The translations under genes were made by a program, and so were the position numbers. Below, piece after piece: positions 14,636 to 22,141 of a DNA stretch of 33,176 nt (the stretch's first letter is position 1; each line of letters opens with the position of its first letter). The notes below the pieces were generated by a model. That model was not told the DNA's origin and did no database searches. It worked only from the letters and a program-made list of their open reading frames with translations. This stretch comes from JAZRUY01 sp045598845 (GTDB lineage Bacteria; Verrucomicrobiota; Lentisphaeria; Victivallales; Victivallaceae): the NCBI GenBank assembly GCA_045598845.1, contig JAZRUY010000063.1:1-33176 (forward strand), in the 5' to 3' direction.

Positions 14636-16212
14636 GAGATCCCAAGAGTCTCAATTTTCGTTTTTATCTGAATTTCACTCTGCATCATCTGCTCTTCATG
14701 GCTTTGGCCGCCCTTTTTATCGGTGTTGCTGTTTGGCTGTTGTGCTCTTATTGTGTTAAACCCGAATATCTGGCGCAGAGCACCATTTATATCGGAAGAA
14801 TTTCTGCTGAAAACGGTACCGGGTTTACGGATGAACTGAGCGAGGACCGTTCCGAGACTGTTAAGAATACGATGACCGATTTGCGTTTCGGTCTGGAATT
14901 GGTCGGTGATTACAAGCTTTTGTTTGAGACTAGACGGTTTAACAACAAAGTAAAGGAACTTTTTGCCGCTAATCACAACGGTGATTATCCGCAGCATTAT
15001 GTTGTAACAACCGACAGTCCGTTGAAATCCAGATACATTTATATCAATGTGACCAGTCGGTCTCCTGTCGAAGCCGCGGAATTGGCTAATCTGATGGGAA
15101 CGGTTTTTCTGGACGAAATCTGCAATATTATCGGAGTTAAGAATTCTCAGGTTATCGATAAAGCGGAAGTTCCGGTCGTGCCGGTTTTCCCGCGCACCGG
15201 GCTTTTTGTTGTTGCCGGCGCGGTTTCCGGCATGGCGGCGGTTTGGTTTATTTTCCTGCTTACTTTTCTGTTCGATACCCGTTTGCGCGGTGCCGATGAT
15301 CTGCAGAGAATACTGAATATTCCGGTATTGGGGGTTATTCCTCTGGACAGGAAACTTCAGGTTGATTTGGAGAAAAATCCCGGGAAAAACCAAATCGTCG
15401 CGGCATTGAGCGGCAGCGAGGCGTCCCGGCACATGAACATTTCTGAAGCGTTCCGGATGCTGCGCAACAATCTGCGGTATACCGGTACCAAAAGAGACGG
15501 AATTGGCAGGGTCTTTATGGTTACCAGTTCAGTCCCCGGCGAAGGTAAAACTTTCACATCTTCCAACATCGCGGTTTCTTTTGCTGAATTGGGATTTAAA
15601 ACTCTGGTAGTCAACTGCGACCTGCATAAACCGATGCTGCGCAAGGCATTCTCCAGCCATACCAAAAAAGGATTGGTGGATATGATTTCCGACGGTGCCG
15701 CTTTTGAGGAGTGCGTGATTCACAATATCATCCCCGGTCTGCCTGTTGACGCCCTTTTCGGCGGACCGGTGCCGCCGAATCCTTCCAGACTGCTTAACTC
15801 GGAGGAATTCAAGATGTTGCTGGAAGGTTGGCGCAGACAATATGATTACATCATTCTTGATGCGCCCCCTATTTCAGTTGTCGCCGATTCCGCTATTGTC
15901 GGTAAAACATCGGACGGCGCTATCGTGGTAACCCGCGATTTCTATACTCGTGAAGAGCTTCTTGTCGGGGCGAGAAAACAGTTGGAACTGCTGGGAATCG
16001 GCATCGTCGGGGTAGTGATGAACGGAGTAATGCCGAGGGGTGATAACGGCTACGGTTACGGCTACGGTTACGGCTACGGCTACGAGGAGCACAAGCCGCA
16101 CAGGCGTACTTTCTTTGAGAGATTGTTCGGGATACATAAGCATCATCATTGTTCCACCGCGGATGAACCGGCTTCGGAAAAGATGAAGAACGGTACTGAT
16201 TCCCGTGATTGA
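14632..16212 (+). CDS. Wzc-like polysaccharide co-polymerase and BY-type tyrosine kinase
   Basis: 526 residues. Two membrane helices (about 20-43 and 188-212) enclose a Wzz-type periplasmic domain, shorter than in E. coli Wzc. The cytoplasmic kinase domain has EAFRMLRNNL (activating E-x2-R-x2-R motif), Walker A SSVPGEGKT (Lys306), a Walker A' reading LVVNCDLHKP at 325-334, and Walker B YIILDAPP. The tail carries six Gly-Tyr pairs (residues 473-484) as the autophosphorylation cluster, then a His-rich IHKHHHCS. These proteins set polymer length and export by cycling phosphorylation. The Walker A' is odd: the usual D-x-D-x-R is N-C-D-L-H. The next gene is the cognate phosphatase and overlaps by 8 bases. 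Confidence 0.92.
   Translation: MRDPKSLNFRFYLNFTLHHLLFMALAALFIGVAVWLLCSYCVKPEYLAQSTIYIGRISAENGTGFTDELSEDRSETVKNTMTDLRFGLELVGDYKLLFETRRFNNKVKELFAANHNGDYPQHYVVTTDSPLKSRYIYINVTSRSPVEAAELANLMGTVFLDEICNIIGVKNSQVIDKAEVPVVPVFPRTGLFVVAGAVSGMAAVWFIFLLTFLFDTRLRGADDLQRILNIPVLGVIPLDRKLQVDLEKNPGKNQIVAALSGSEASRHMNISEAFRMLRNNLRYTGTKRDGIGRVFMVTSSVPGEGKTFTSSNIAVSFAELGFKTLVVNCDLHKPMLRKAFSSHTKKGLVDMISDGAAFEECVIHNIIPGLPVDALFGGPVPPNPSRLLNSEEFKMLLEGWRRQYDYIILDAPPISVVADSAIVGKTSDGAIVVTRDFYTREELLVGARKQLELLGIGIVGVVMNGVMPRGDNGYGYGYGYGYGYEEHKPHRRTFFERLFGIHKHHHCSTADEPASEKMKNGTDSRD
16048..16083 (+). repeat. Six tandem 6-base units encoding the Gly-Tyr tail
   Basis: GGCTAC and GGTTAC alternate, with the last two units both GGCTAC. 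Gain or loss of units would keep frame and change the number of phosphorylatable Tyr residues of the kinase. Confidence 0.9.
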
Positions 16213-16933
16213 TCTGCACGCTCATCTGCTTCCCGGCATCGATGACGGTTCTCCTGATCTGGATGAGACCCGCCGGATGCTGGAGGAATATCGTAATCAG
16301 GGGGTTACCGCGGTGGTGGCTTCCAGCCACTGTTGGAATGCCGGTGCTTATCAGGCGGCTTTTGACGCCGCGGTTCCGGTAGCCGGGGAATGCGGAGTTA
16401 CCCTTATTCCCGGTACTGAATACAATCTGGCGGTCGCTTCCGAGTCCGCGGATGATTTGCGTACTGCCGGCGGCGGGCGTTATTTTCTGCTTGATTTGGA
16501 AACAATCTGGATAACTCAGTCTCTTGTCAACCGTTTGAGCGATTTTTCCAATCGTATTATACTTGCTCATCCGGAGCGGCTTTGGAGCAGGAACGCCGTT
16601 GACAACGCATCGCTTATGTCCGGTGTTGACGGGATCGGCTTTCAACTCAATTGCGGCAGTTTTCTCGGCCGCTACGGCAGAGAGAGCGAGCGGTCGGCAT
16701 GGCAATTGGCTGAAAAAGGTTATTGCCATGCCGTCGGGTCCGATGCGCACCGCGCATCCGGAATTACACTGGCCAAATGCCGCCGTCTTCTGGAGTCTTA
16801 TTTTCCGCTTCAAATGGTCGCCGCCTGGTTTGACGGCAATCCACTGGCGGCGGTGAGCGGCGGGGAAATCCGCAAGGCATCGGCGGCATTGACTTTGCGG
16901 GATCGTGCCAGATTATTCTTCCGCCGGCATTGA
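16205..16933 (+). CDS. PHP-type tyrosine-protein phosphatase of polysaccharide control (CpsB/YwqE family)
   Basis: 242 residues from a GTG start at 16205, overlapping the kinase stop by 8 bases. PHP-domain metal-binding motifs appear in order: DLHAHLLPGIDDG (residues 3-15), ASSHCWN, GTEYN, IILAHPERLW and GSDAH. CpsB/Wzd-type phosphatases remove phosphate from the Tyr tail of the BY-kinase; here the two genes are fused in one translational unit, which supports the pairing. Proteobacterial systems usually use an unrelated low-molecular-weight phosphatase (Wzb), so a PHP enzyme beside a fused Wzc is a mixed arrangement. Cytoplasmic; no signal peptide. Confidence 0.9.
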   Translation: MIDLHAHLLPGIDDGSPDLDETRRMLEEYRNQGVTAVVASSHCWNAGAYQAAFDAAVPVAGECGVTLIPGTEYNLAVASESADDLRTAGGGRYFLLDLETIWITQSLVNRLSDFSNRIILAHPERLWSRNAVDNASLMSGVDGIGFQLNCGSFLGRYGRESERSAWQLAEKGYCHAVGSDAHRASGITLAKCRRLLESYFPLQMVAAWFDGNPLAAVSGGEIRKASAALTLRDRARLFFRRH

Positions 16934-17022
16934 TTTGCCGTGTCGGGTTTCAGTTTTGTCACCGGCGGCATGTCGTCCGGTTTAAGATAACGGTGTTGTT
17001 TGTTCAACGGTGGGGAAATGTT

Positions 17023-17964
17023 ATGCGCTCAATAACTTTGTCTGCGGTTATTCCGTGCTTTAACGAGGCACCCGGGCTGGAATTGCTGGTGCGCCGGGTC
17101 GATGCCGTCGTTGCCGCCGTAACTCCAGATTATGAAATCGTGCTGGTGGATGACGGCTCCACCGACGGCGGCTATGCCGAAATGCGGCGGTTGCGCGCAT
17201 TGTATCCTGCCTTGACACTGGTGAAACTTTCCCGTAATTACGGCCATCAGCTGGCATTGTCCGCCGGTCTGGCCGAGGCCCGCGGTACCGATTATATTTT
17301 CATTCTTGATGCCGATTTGCAGGATCCTCCCGAAGCGTTGCCGGAAATGCTGCGGATTATGGATTCGGAATCCGCCGATGTGGTTTACGGCCGCCGCAAC
17401 CGCCGCGCCGGCGAGAGCTGGTTCAAACGTTTCAGCGCCGGAATGTTTTACCGTGTGCTGCGTTTTATGACAGATATTTCCATCCCCATGCACACCGGGG
17501 ATTTCCGGCTGATGCGCCGTAAAGTTCTTGATGCTCTGCTTCAGATGCCCGAACATGCGCGTTTTATCCGCGGCATGATCAGTTGGGTGGGATTTAAGCA
17601 GGTGCCGTATTATTATGACCGCGCCGCCCGTAAGGTCGGAGTCACCAAATATCCGCTGGGCAAGATGCTGAAACTTTCCTGCGATGCTATAACCTCTTTT
17701 TCCGTAAAACCGCTGCGCATCGGTGTTTTTCTCGGTCTTTTCGGCGTGATTGTCGCTCTGCTGCTGCTGATTTACTGTTTCGTGAGTTATTTCTTTTTTG
17801 ATACTGTCGCCGGTTGGACCAGTATTATTGCTGTGGTGATTCTGGTCGGCGCTTTGCAGTTTGTTCTGCTGGGGCTGATCGGCGAGTATGTCGGGCGGAT
17901 TTTTATCGAGACTCAAAACCGGCCGCTGTTTGTTGTCGATAAAATTGAGCGCGGCGAAAGCTGA
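17023..17964 (+). CDS. Polyprenyl-phosphate glycosyltransferase (ArnC/DPM1-like, GT2)
   Basis: 313 residues from ATG 17023, preceded by GGTGGGGAAATGTT; an upstream frame to 16930 lacks family character. Motifs: LSAVIPCFNEAPGLELLV, IVLVDDGSTDG, LSRNYGHQLALSAGL, FILDADLQDPPEALP (the DxD and Q-D-P-P hallmark), TGDFRLM, and two C-terminal membrane helices (about 235-260 and 268-290). This is the ArnC/GtrB/DPM group, which makes polyprenyl-phosphate sugars in the cytoplasm for use by outer-face GT-C enzymes. The GT39-like enzyme of the leftward arm (split by a stop) would be a natural user (inference). Confidence 0.9.
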   Translation: MRSITLSAVIPCFNEAPGLELLVRRVDAVVAAVTPDYEIVLVDDGSTDGGYAEMRRLRALYPALTLVKLSRNYGHQLALSAGLAEARGTDYIFILDADLQDPPEALPEMLRIMDSESADVVYGRRNRRAGESWFKRFSAGMFYRVLRFMTDISIPMHTGDFRLMRRKVLDALLQMPEHARFIRGMISWVGFKQVPYYYDRAARKVGVTKYPLGKMLKLSCDAITSFSVKPLRIGVFLGLFGVIVALLLLIYCFVSYFFFDTVAGWTSIIAVVILVGALQFVLLGLIGEYVGRIFIETQNRPLFVVDKIERGES

Positions 17965-17969
17965 TTCGG

Positions 17970-17998
17970 TTGCAATACCGCTCTCCGCAATATATCTT
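17970..17998 (+). promoter_or_regulatory. Candidate promoter for the purM-proB-miaB unit
   Basis: TTGCAA (17970-17975), 17 bases, TATCTT (17993-17998), 85 bases before the purM ATG. It sits directly after the stop of the polyprenyl-phosphate glycosyltransferase and would separate the housekeeping unit from the polysaccharide arm. Confidence 0.45.
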
Positions 17999-18083
17999 AT
18001 TCTGTCTTTATCGTTATTTTTGTTATTTCAGGCGTTGGCGGTTATTTTTGCGCCGTTTGCGCTGTAACTGGAGATGGCGGATT

Positions 18084-19127
18084 ATGGAAAAGCAAGTCAA
18101 AAGTGAACTCTACAAAGCCGCCGGGGTCGATATTGATCTCGCAACTGATTTACTCGGCAGAGTGAAAAGCAAATTCGCGGAAGCCCGCCGCCCGGAGATG
18201 CTGGCGCCTATCGGCGGATTCGGCGGTCTGTTTCAACTGGATTTATCTAAATACCGCCATCCGGTTCTGGTTTCCAGTATCGACGGTGTCGGCACCAAAT
18301 TGATGATTGCCATGATGATGAATAAATTCGATACTGTCGGGCATGATATCGTCAATCACTGTATCAACGATATTTCCGTACAGGGAGCTGAACCGTTGTT
18401 TTTTCTGGATTACATCGGAATCGGTCATCTGCGCAGCCCGCTTTACGAACAGGTTCTGACCGGTATAGCCGAAGCCTGTAAAGCCGCTGATTGCGCGGTG
18501 CTTGGCGGCGAAACCGCGGAAATGCCGGGGATGTACGGCAACGATTTCGATCTGGTCGGCGTGATCAACGGGGTAGTGGAAAAGGAAGAACTCATCACCG
18601 GAGAAAAAATCCGTCCCGGGCATGTCGCCGTCGGTCTTGGCTCCAACGGTTTGCATACCAACGGATTCAGTCTGGCCCGCAAGATACTGTTCTCTCAGTG
18701 TTCTTACAATGTGAATACTTATCTGGACGAGCTGGGCGAGACGGTGGGGGAGGCGCTGCTGAAGCCGCACACCTGTTATTTCCCCGCCATCCGCGCCGCC
18801 AGAAATGCCGGAGTGGCGCTGGACGGTATCGCCCATATCACCGGCGGCGGTCTGTATGACAATGTGCCGCGTATTTTGCCGGACGATGTGGATGCGGTTT
18901 TCCACAGCGATGTGTTGCCGGTGCTGCCGATCTTCAAATTGCTGGTGGAAAAAGGAAATGTTGATCCGGTCGAAGCCTACCGGGTTTTTAACATGGGCAT
19001 AGGTATGGTCTGGTTTGTTCGTCCGTCTGATGCGGATGCCGCGGTTTCCGCCGCCCGCGGTTGCGGTATCAGAGCCGAGGTGCTGGGTGAGATTGTGCCC
19101 GGTCACCGTTGCGTCAAGGTTCGCTGA
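18084..19127 (+). CDS. purM: Phosphoribosylformylglycinamidine cyclo-ligase (AIR synthetase)
   Basis: 347 residues from ATG 18084 (GGAG 10 bases before), close to the usual length of about 345. It converts FGAM to AIR with ATP, step five of purine synthesis, in the cytoplasm. Seen: AGVDIDLATDLLGRVK, VLVSSIDGVGTKLMIA, HDIVNHCINDISVQGAEPLFFLDYIG, AVLGGETAEMPGMY, VGLGSNGLHTNGFSLAR, HITGGGLYDNVPRIL and VFNMGIGMVWFV, all in order and intact. It starts a run of closely packed genes; the next starts 20 bases after its stop. Other purine genes are not nearby. Confidence 0.97.
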   Translation: MEKQVKSELYKAAGVDIDLATDLLGRVKSKFAEARRPEMLAPIGGFGGLFQLDLSKYRHPVLVSSIDGVGTKLMIAMMMNKFDTVGHDIVNHCINDISVQGAEPLFFLDYIGIGHLRSPLYEQVLTGIAEACKAADCAVLGGETAEMPGMYGNDFDLVGVINGVVEKEELITGEKIRPGHVAVGLGSNGLHTNGFSLARKILFSQCSYNVNTYLDELGETVGEALLKPHTCYFPAIRAARNAGVALDGIAHITGGGLYDNVPRILPDDVDAVFHSDVLPVLPIFKLLVEKGNVDPVEAYRVFNMGIGMVWFVRPSDADAAVSAARGCGIRAEVLGEIVPGHRCVKVR

Positions 19128-19147
19128 ACGGTCCGGAGTACGGTTTA

Positions 19148-20998
19148 ATGAACGAATTTGTCGGCTTTTTCGGCGGCCGGGTTACCGGTTCTATCCGGAA
19201 GATTGTTGTAGCCGCCGCATCATCGCTTAATCTGCGTTTCGGCAGCGGTGATGAGCAGACAGAGCGCCGCCGGCATTTTCTTTCCCTGATTCGTTCCGTG
19301 CTTGAATACGGCGGCCGTGCCGACCGCGAAAGTTATGCTGTCGCCGCGGAACTTCTTGCTGATGATTTCGGCCGCGCCGGAGTTTCTTTCGCCGATGAGG
19401 TCAGCGGTTCCGCCGCTGTTCCGGTTGCCGCCGCCGCCGCCGGGCTTTCTGTTCTCACGTTGTCAGAAAAATCGGAAATGTTGCGGTTGCTGCTGAGTGT
19501 GGCTGTCGCCGCGCACTGCCGGCAGGGGGCGCGGACTTATATCGCCGGTCTGGCTTCCGCAATCGGAATTTCCGAAGCGGAACTGGAGGATTTGCAGACC
19601 GGGGTTGAATTGTCGCTGACCAGGCGCCAGCGTATTTTGCGTTCCGGTGCCGGCATTGCGGTGGCACTTGGGGTGATACTGGTATTCATCGTTACCGCCA
19701 CTTTGCTGCGCTCGGTGATTTTCGGTCTCATTCTTGCTTATGTGCTGTTGCCGCTGGAAAAATATTTCGAGCGCAGTCTTGCTTCCGGAGGCGGCATATG
19801 GCACGGTTTTATCCGTTTGCTTAAACTGACCGTTGCGCCGCTGGAAATGCTGGCTGAACGGATTCGGCGCTCCTGCCGGAAAAATGCCGTTCCTCCGTCA
19901 GGTCAGGATGAAATTGCCAAAAAGCAACGCCGGCAGATTATCAGTCAGTCGGTTTTTCTCACCTGTCTTGTGATTATGCTTTTTATCGCCGGAATTATTG
20001 CCGCTGTTTCTATGCTGGCCGGCGGTTATATGAGCAGTTTAAAGGCGAAAGTGGCTGATGTTCAGCAGGAGGTCGTCGCCGATGCCGGCAACGGGAATCT
20101 TGTGGAAAAATCCTCCCTGCGGTTGCTGGATCATTCCAAAAATTATCTTGAAACACTGCGGAGCAAAGTTGAAAATCTGCCGCTTATCCGCATGGGGGTT
20201 GAGTATGCCGCCAGGGTACTCAATGACGAATCGGCGCGCCGGCAGTTCATCGCTATGGTCATCAGGCGCACCGGCGGATTTTTCTCCTTCACCGCCGGAT
20301 TCGTCGGTGTGCTGGTTTCGCTGTTGTCTGATTTGTTGCTTACAGTGTTTTTCTTTCTGCTGTTCATCGCTAAATTCGCCGAATTCTGCCATGAGAACCG
20401 CAACTGTTCCGGGCAGCAGAGTGAATTGCTGGTGCGGACGGTGTTCAACGGCAGTTGGTTGCCCGGAGCTTCGCGCGAAACTGTCCTCGAGGCCCGCCGG
20501 ATTGTCGGTGGAGTGATCGATAAACTGCGCATCTGGGTGCGCGGCTATCTGATTCTGATACTGGTTGATACTACGGTGTATACTACGGTGTTCGCTTTGC
20601 TCGGCATACCGTATTTCATGTTGCTCGGTCCGCTGGCTGGCTGCGGTATTCTGCTGCCTTATATCGGTCCGGTGCTGTCCGCCACGGTAACCTGTATTGT
20701 GGTGATGGCATCCGGGGGCAGCGGGACCCAGTTGTTGCTGACACTGAGCGCGTATTTGCTTTACAACGGCATTGTGGAGCAATTCATTCTGTATCCTGCG
20801 GTAATCGGAGAATCTCTCGGCCTGAGTACATTGGAAACCATAATCGTGGTGTTGCTCGGAGCCGTGTTCGCCGGGCTCTCCGGCATGGTGCTGGCGTTGC
20901 CTGCGGCCGCAGTGCTGAAATATCTGGTGCCGCAGATTTACCGTTGCTGGAAGATCCGTTCCCCCGCTGCGGATGCCGGTGAAAAAAGTGAGGAATAA
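19148..20998 (+). CDS. AI-2E family permease with an N-terminal TerB-like domain
   Basis: 616 residues from ATG 19148 (GGAG 9-10 bases before); ordinary AI-2E family proteins are about 350. Residues 165-600 are the permease: helices at about 165-205, 268-298, 370-400, 470-500 and 510-590, with YFMLLGPLAGCGILLPYIGP and LSTLETIIVVLLGAVFAGLSG typical of the PerM/YdiK group. Residues 43-150 are helical and look like the TerB/DjlA N-terminal fold, with FLSLIRSVLEYGGRADRESY and a second half ending ASAIGISEAELEDLQ; the usual acidic metal positions are partly replaced. Substrate unknown. The gene runs straight into proB (TAA then ATG). Confidence 0.8.
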   Translation: MNEFVGFFGGRVTGSIRKIVVAAASSLNLRFGSGDEQTERRRHFLSLIRSVLEYGGRADRESYAVAAELLADDFGRAGVSFADEVSGSAAVPVAAAAAGLSVLTLSEKSEMLRLLLSVAVAAHCRQGARTYIAGLASAIGISEAELEDLQTGVELSLTRRQRILRSGAGIAVALGVILVFIVTATLLRSVIFGLILAYVLLPLEKYFERSLASGGGIWHGFIRLLKLTVAPLEMLAERIRRSCRKNAVPPSGQDEIAKKQRRQIISQSVFLTCLVIMLFIAGIIAAVSMLAGGYMSSLKAKVADVQQEVVADAGNGNLVEKSSLRLLDHSKNYLETLRSKVENLPLIRMGVEYAARVLNDESARRQFIAMVIRRTGGFFSFTAGFVGVLVSLLSDLLLTVFFFLLFIAKFAEFCHENRNCSGQQSELLVRTVFNGSWLPGASRETVLEARRIVGGVIDKLRIWVRGYLILILVDTTVYTTVFALLGIPYFMLLGPLAGCGILLPYIGPVLSATVTCIVVMASGGSGTQLLLTLSAYLLYNGIVEQFILYPAVIGESLGLSTLETIIVVLLGAVFAGLSGMVLALPAAAVLKYLVPQIYRCWKIRSPAADAGEKSEE

Positions 20999-22141
20999 AT
21001 GACGGATATGGAAACGGATGCCGGAATCAGGCGCCGGATTGTGTCGGGTTGCAGCCGGGTTGTCGTAAAGGCGGGTACACGTCTGCTGGCAGACCGCGAA
21101 GCCGTGGGCAGGCTGGTGGAAGGAATCTCCGCTATCCGCGAGGGAGGACGCAAGGTGCTGCTGGTTTCTTCCGGCGCGGTAGGTATGGGTATGCGGGAAT
21201 TGCGCCTGAAGTCGCGTCCGCGGGAACTGGATAAAGTACAGGCGCTGGCGGCGGTCGGGCAAAGCCGGCTGATGGCGATATATGACGATGAATGCAGCCG
21301 GCATGGTTTTGCTTCCGCGCAGTTGTTGCTTACCCGCGGAGATTTGGGTAACCGCCGCCGCTACCTCAATGTGATGAATTGCATCAATGCGCTGTGGGAG
21401 TGCGGCGCCCTGCCGGTGGTAAACGAAAACGATCCGGTCTCCACCGATGAACTGAAATTCGGTGACAACGATACTCTTGCCGGTTCTTTGGCTTCTCTTA
21501 CCGATGCGGAGTTGACGGTTATTCTCACTACCGAGAGCGGATTGCGCCGCCGCAATGACGACGGTAAGTTGGCGGAGCGGATTTCCGTGGTAAGGAATTT
21601 GACGCCTGCGCTGCGTAAAATGGCCGGCGGAACCGATGATTCAAGTATGAGTATCGGCGGCATGGAATCCAAGTTGCGCGCCGCCGATATTATCAATGCC
21701 GGCGGCGGGGCATTGTGGATTGCCGACGGGCGTGAGCCGGGTATTCTGGAACAAATTTTTTCCGGCGCCGATGTCGGTACTTTATTTTTGCCCCGCAAGG
21801 GAAAGATGCCAGGCCGCAAACGCTGGCTGAGGTTTTTCGCCCGGGTTTCCGGCACTCTTGTAGTTGATGCGGGGGCGGCGGACGCGATTATTTCAGGCGG
21901 TCGCAGTCTGCTGGCTTCCGGTCTCTGCGGAATATCCGGCGGTTTCAAACGCGGCGACACCGTGGAAATAGCCGGTCCTGACGGCATTCCGTTTGCCCGC
22001 GGCATGGTGAATTTCTCTGCCGATGAATGTCTGTTGGTCCGCGGTTGCCGCACTGAAAAACTTCACAATGTGCTCGGTGCGGATGCCGATGACGAGGTTG
22101 TGCACCGTAATAATCTTACCCTCTTGCAGGCGGCGCCGTGA
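20999..22141 (+). CDS. proB: Glutamate 5-kinase with PUA domain
   Basis: 380 residues. First step of proline synthesis: ATP-dependent phosphorylation of glutamate. Amino-acid kinase motifs: RVVVKAGTRLL, VLLVSSGAVGMGM, QALAAVGQSRLM, ALPVVNENDPVSTDELKFGD (conserved E-N-D and G-D-N-D) and SIGGMESKLRAADI. Residues from about 285 form the C-terminal PUA domain (GTLVVDAGAADAIISGG, SLLASGLCGISGGFKRGDTV). KAGTRLL is a slight variant of the common K-x-G-S-x-x-V start. A GAGG ribosome binding site overlaps the end of the permease gene. proA is not in the window. Confidence 0.96.
   Translation: MTDMETDAGIRRRIVSGCSRVVVKAGTRLLADREAVGRLVEGISAIREGGRKVLLVSSGAVGMGMRELRLKSRPRELDKVQALAAVGQSRLMAIYDDECSRHGFASAQLLLTRGDLGNRRRYLNVMNCINALWECGALPVVNENDPVSTDELKFGDNDTLAGSLASLTDAELTVILTTESGLRRRNDDGKLAERISVVRNLTPALRKMAGGTDDSSMSIGGMESKLRAADIINAGGGALWIADGREPGILEQIFSGADVGTLFLPRKGKMPGRKRWLRFFARVSGTLVVDAGAADAIISGGRSLLASGLCGISGGFKRGDTVEIAGPDGIPFARGMVNFSADECLLVRGCRTEKLHNVLGADADDEVVHRNNLTLLQAAP

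Noticed and set aside
17029..17916. Minus-strand frame of 295 codons opposite the polyprenyl-phosphate glycosyltransferase
   Set aside because: Exact shadow of a gene with intact GT2 motifs; the translated frame is His/Gln-rich and low in family character.
18243..19106. Minus-strand frame of 287 codons opposite purM
   Set aside because: Shadow of a complete purM; no motif and antisense-like composition.
20039..21304. Long minus-strand frame (421 codons) opposite the permease and proB
   Set aside because: It lies across two well-supported plus-strand genes, is His/Gln/Arg-rich as antisense frames of this codon usage are, and has no recognisable motif.
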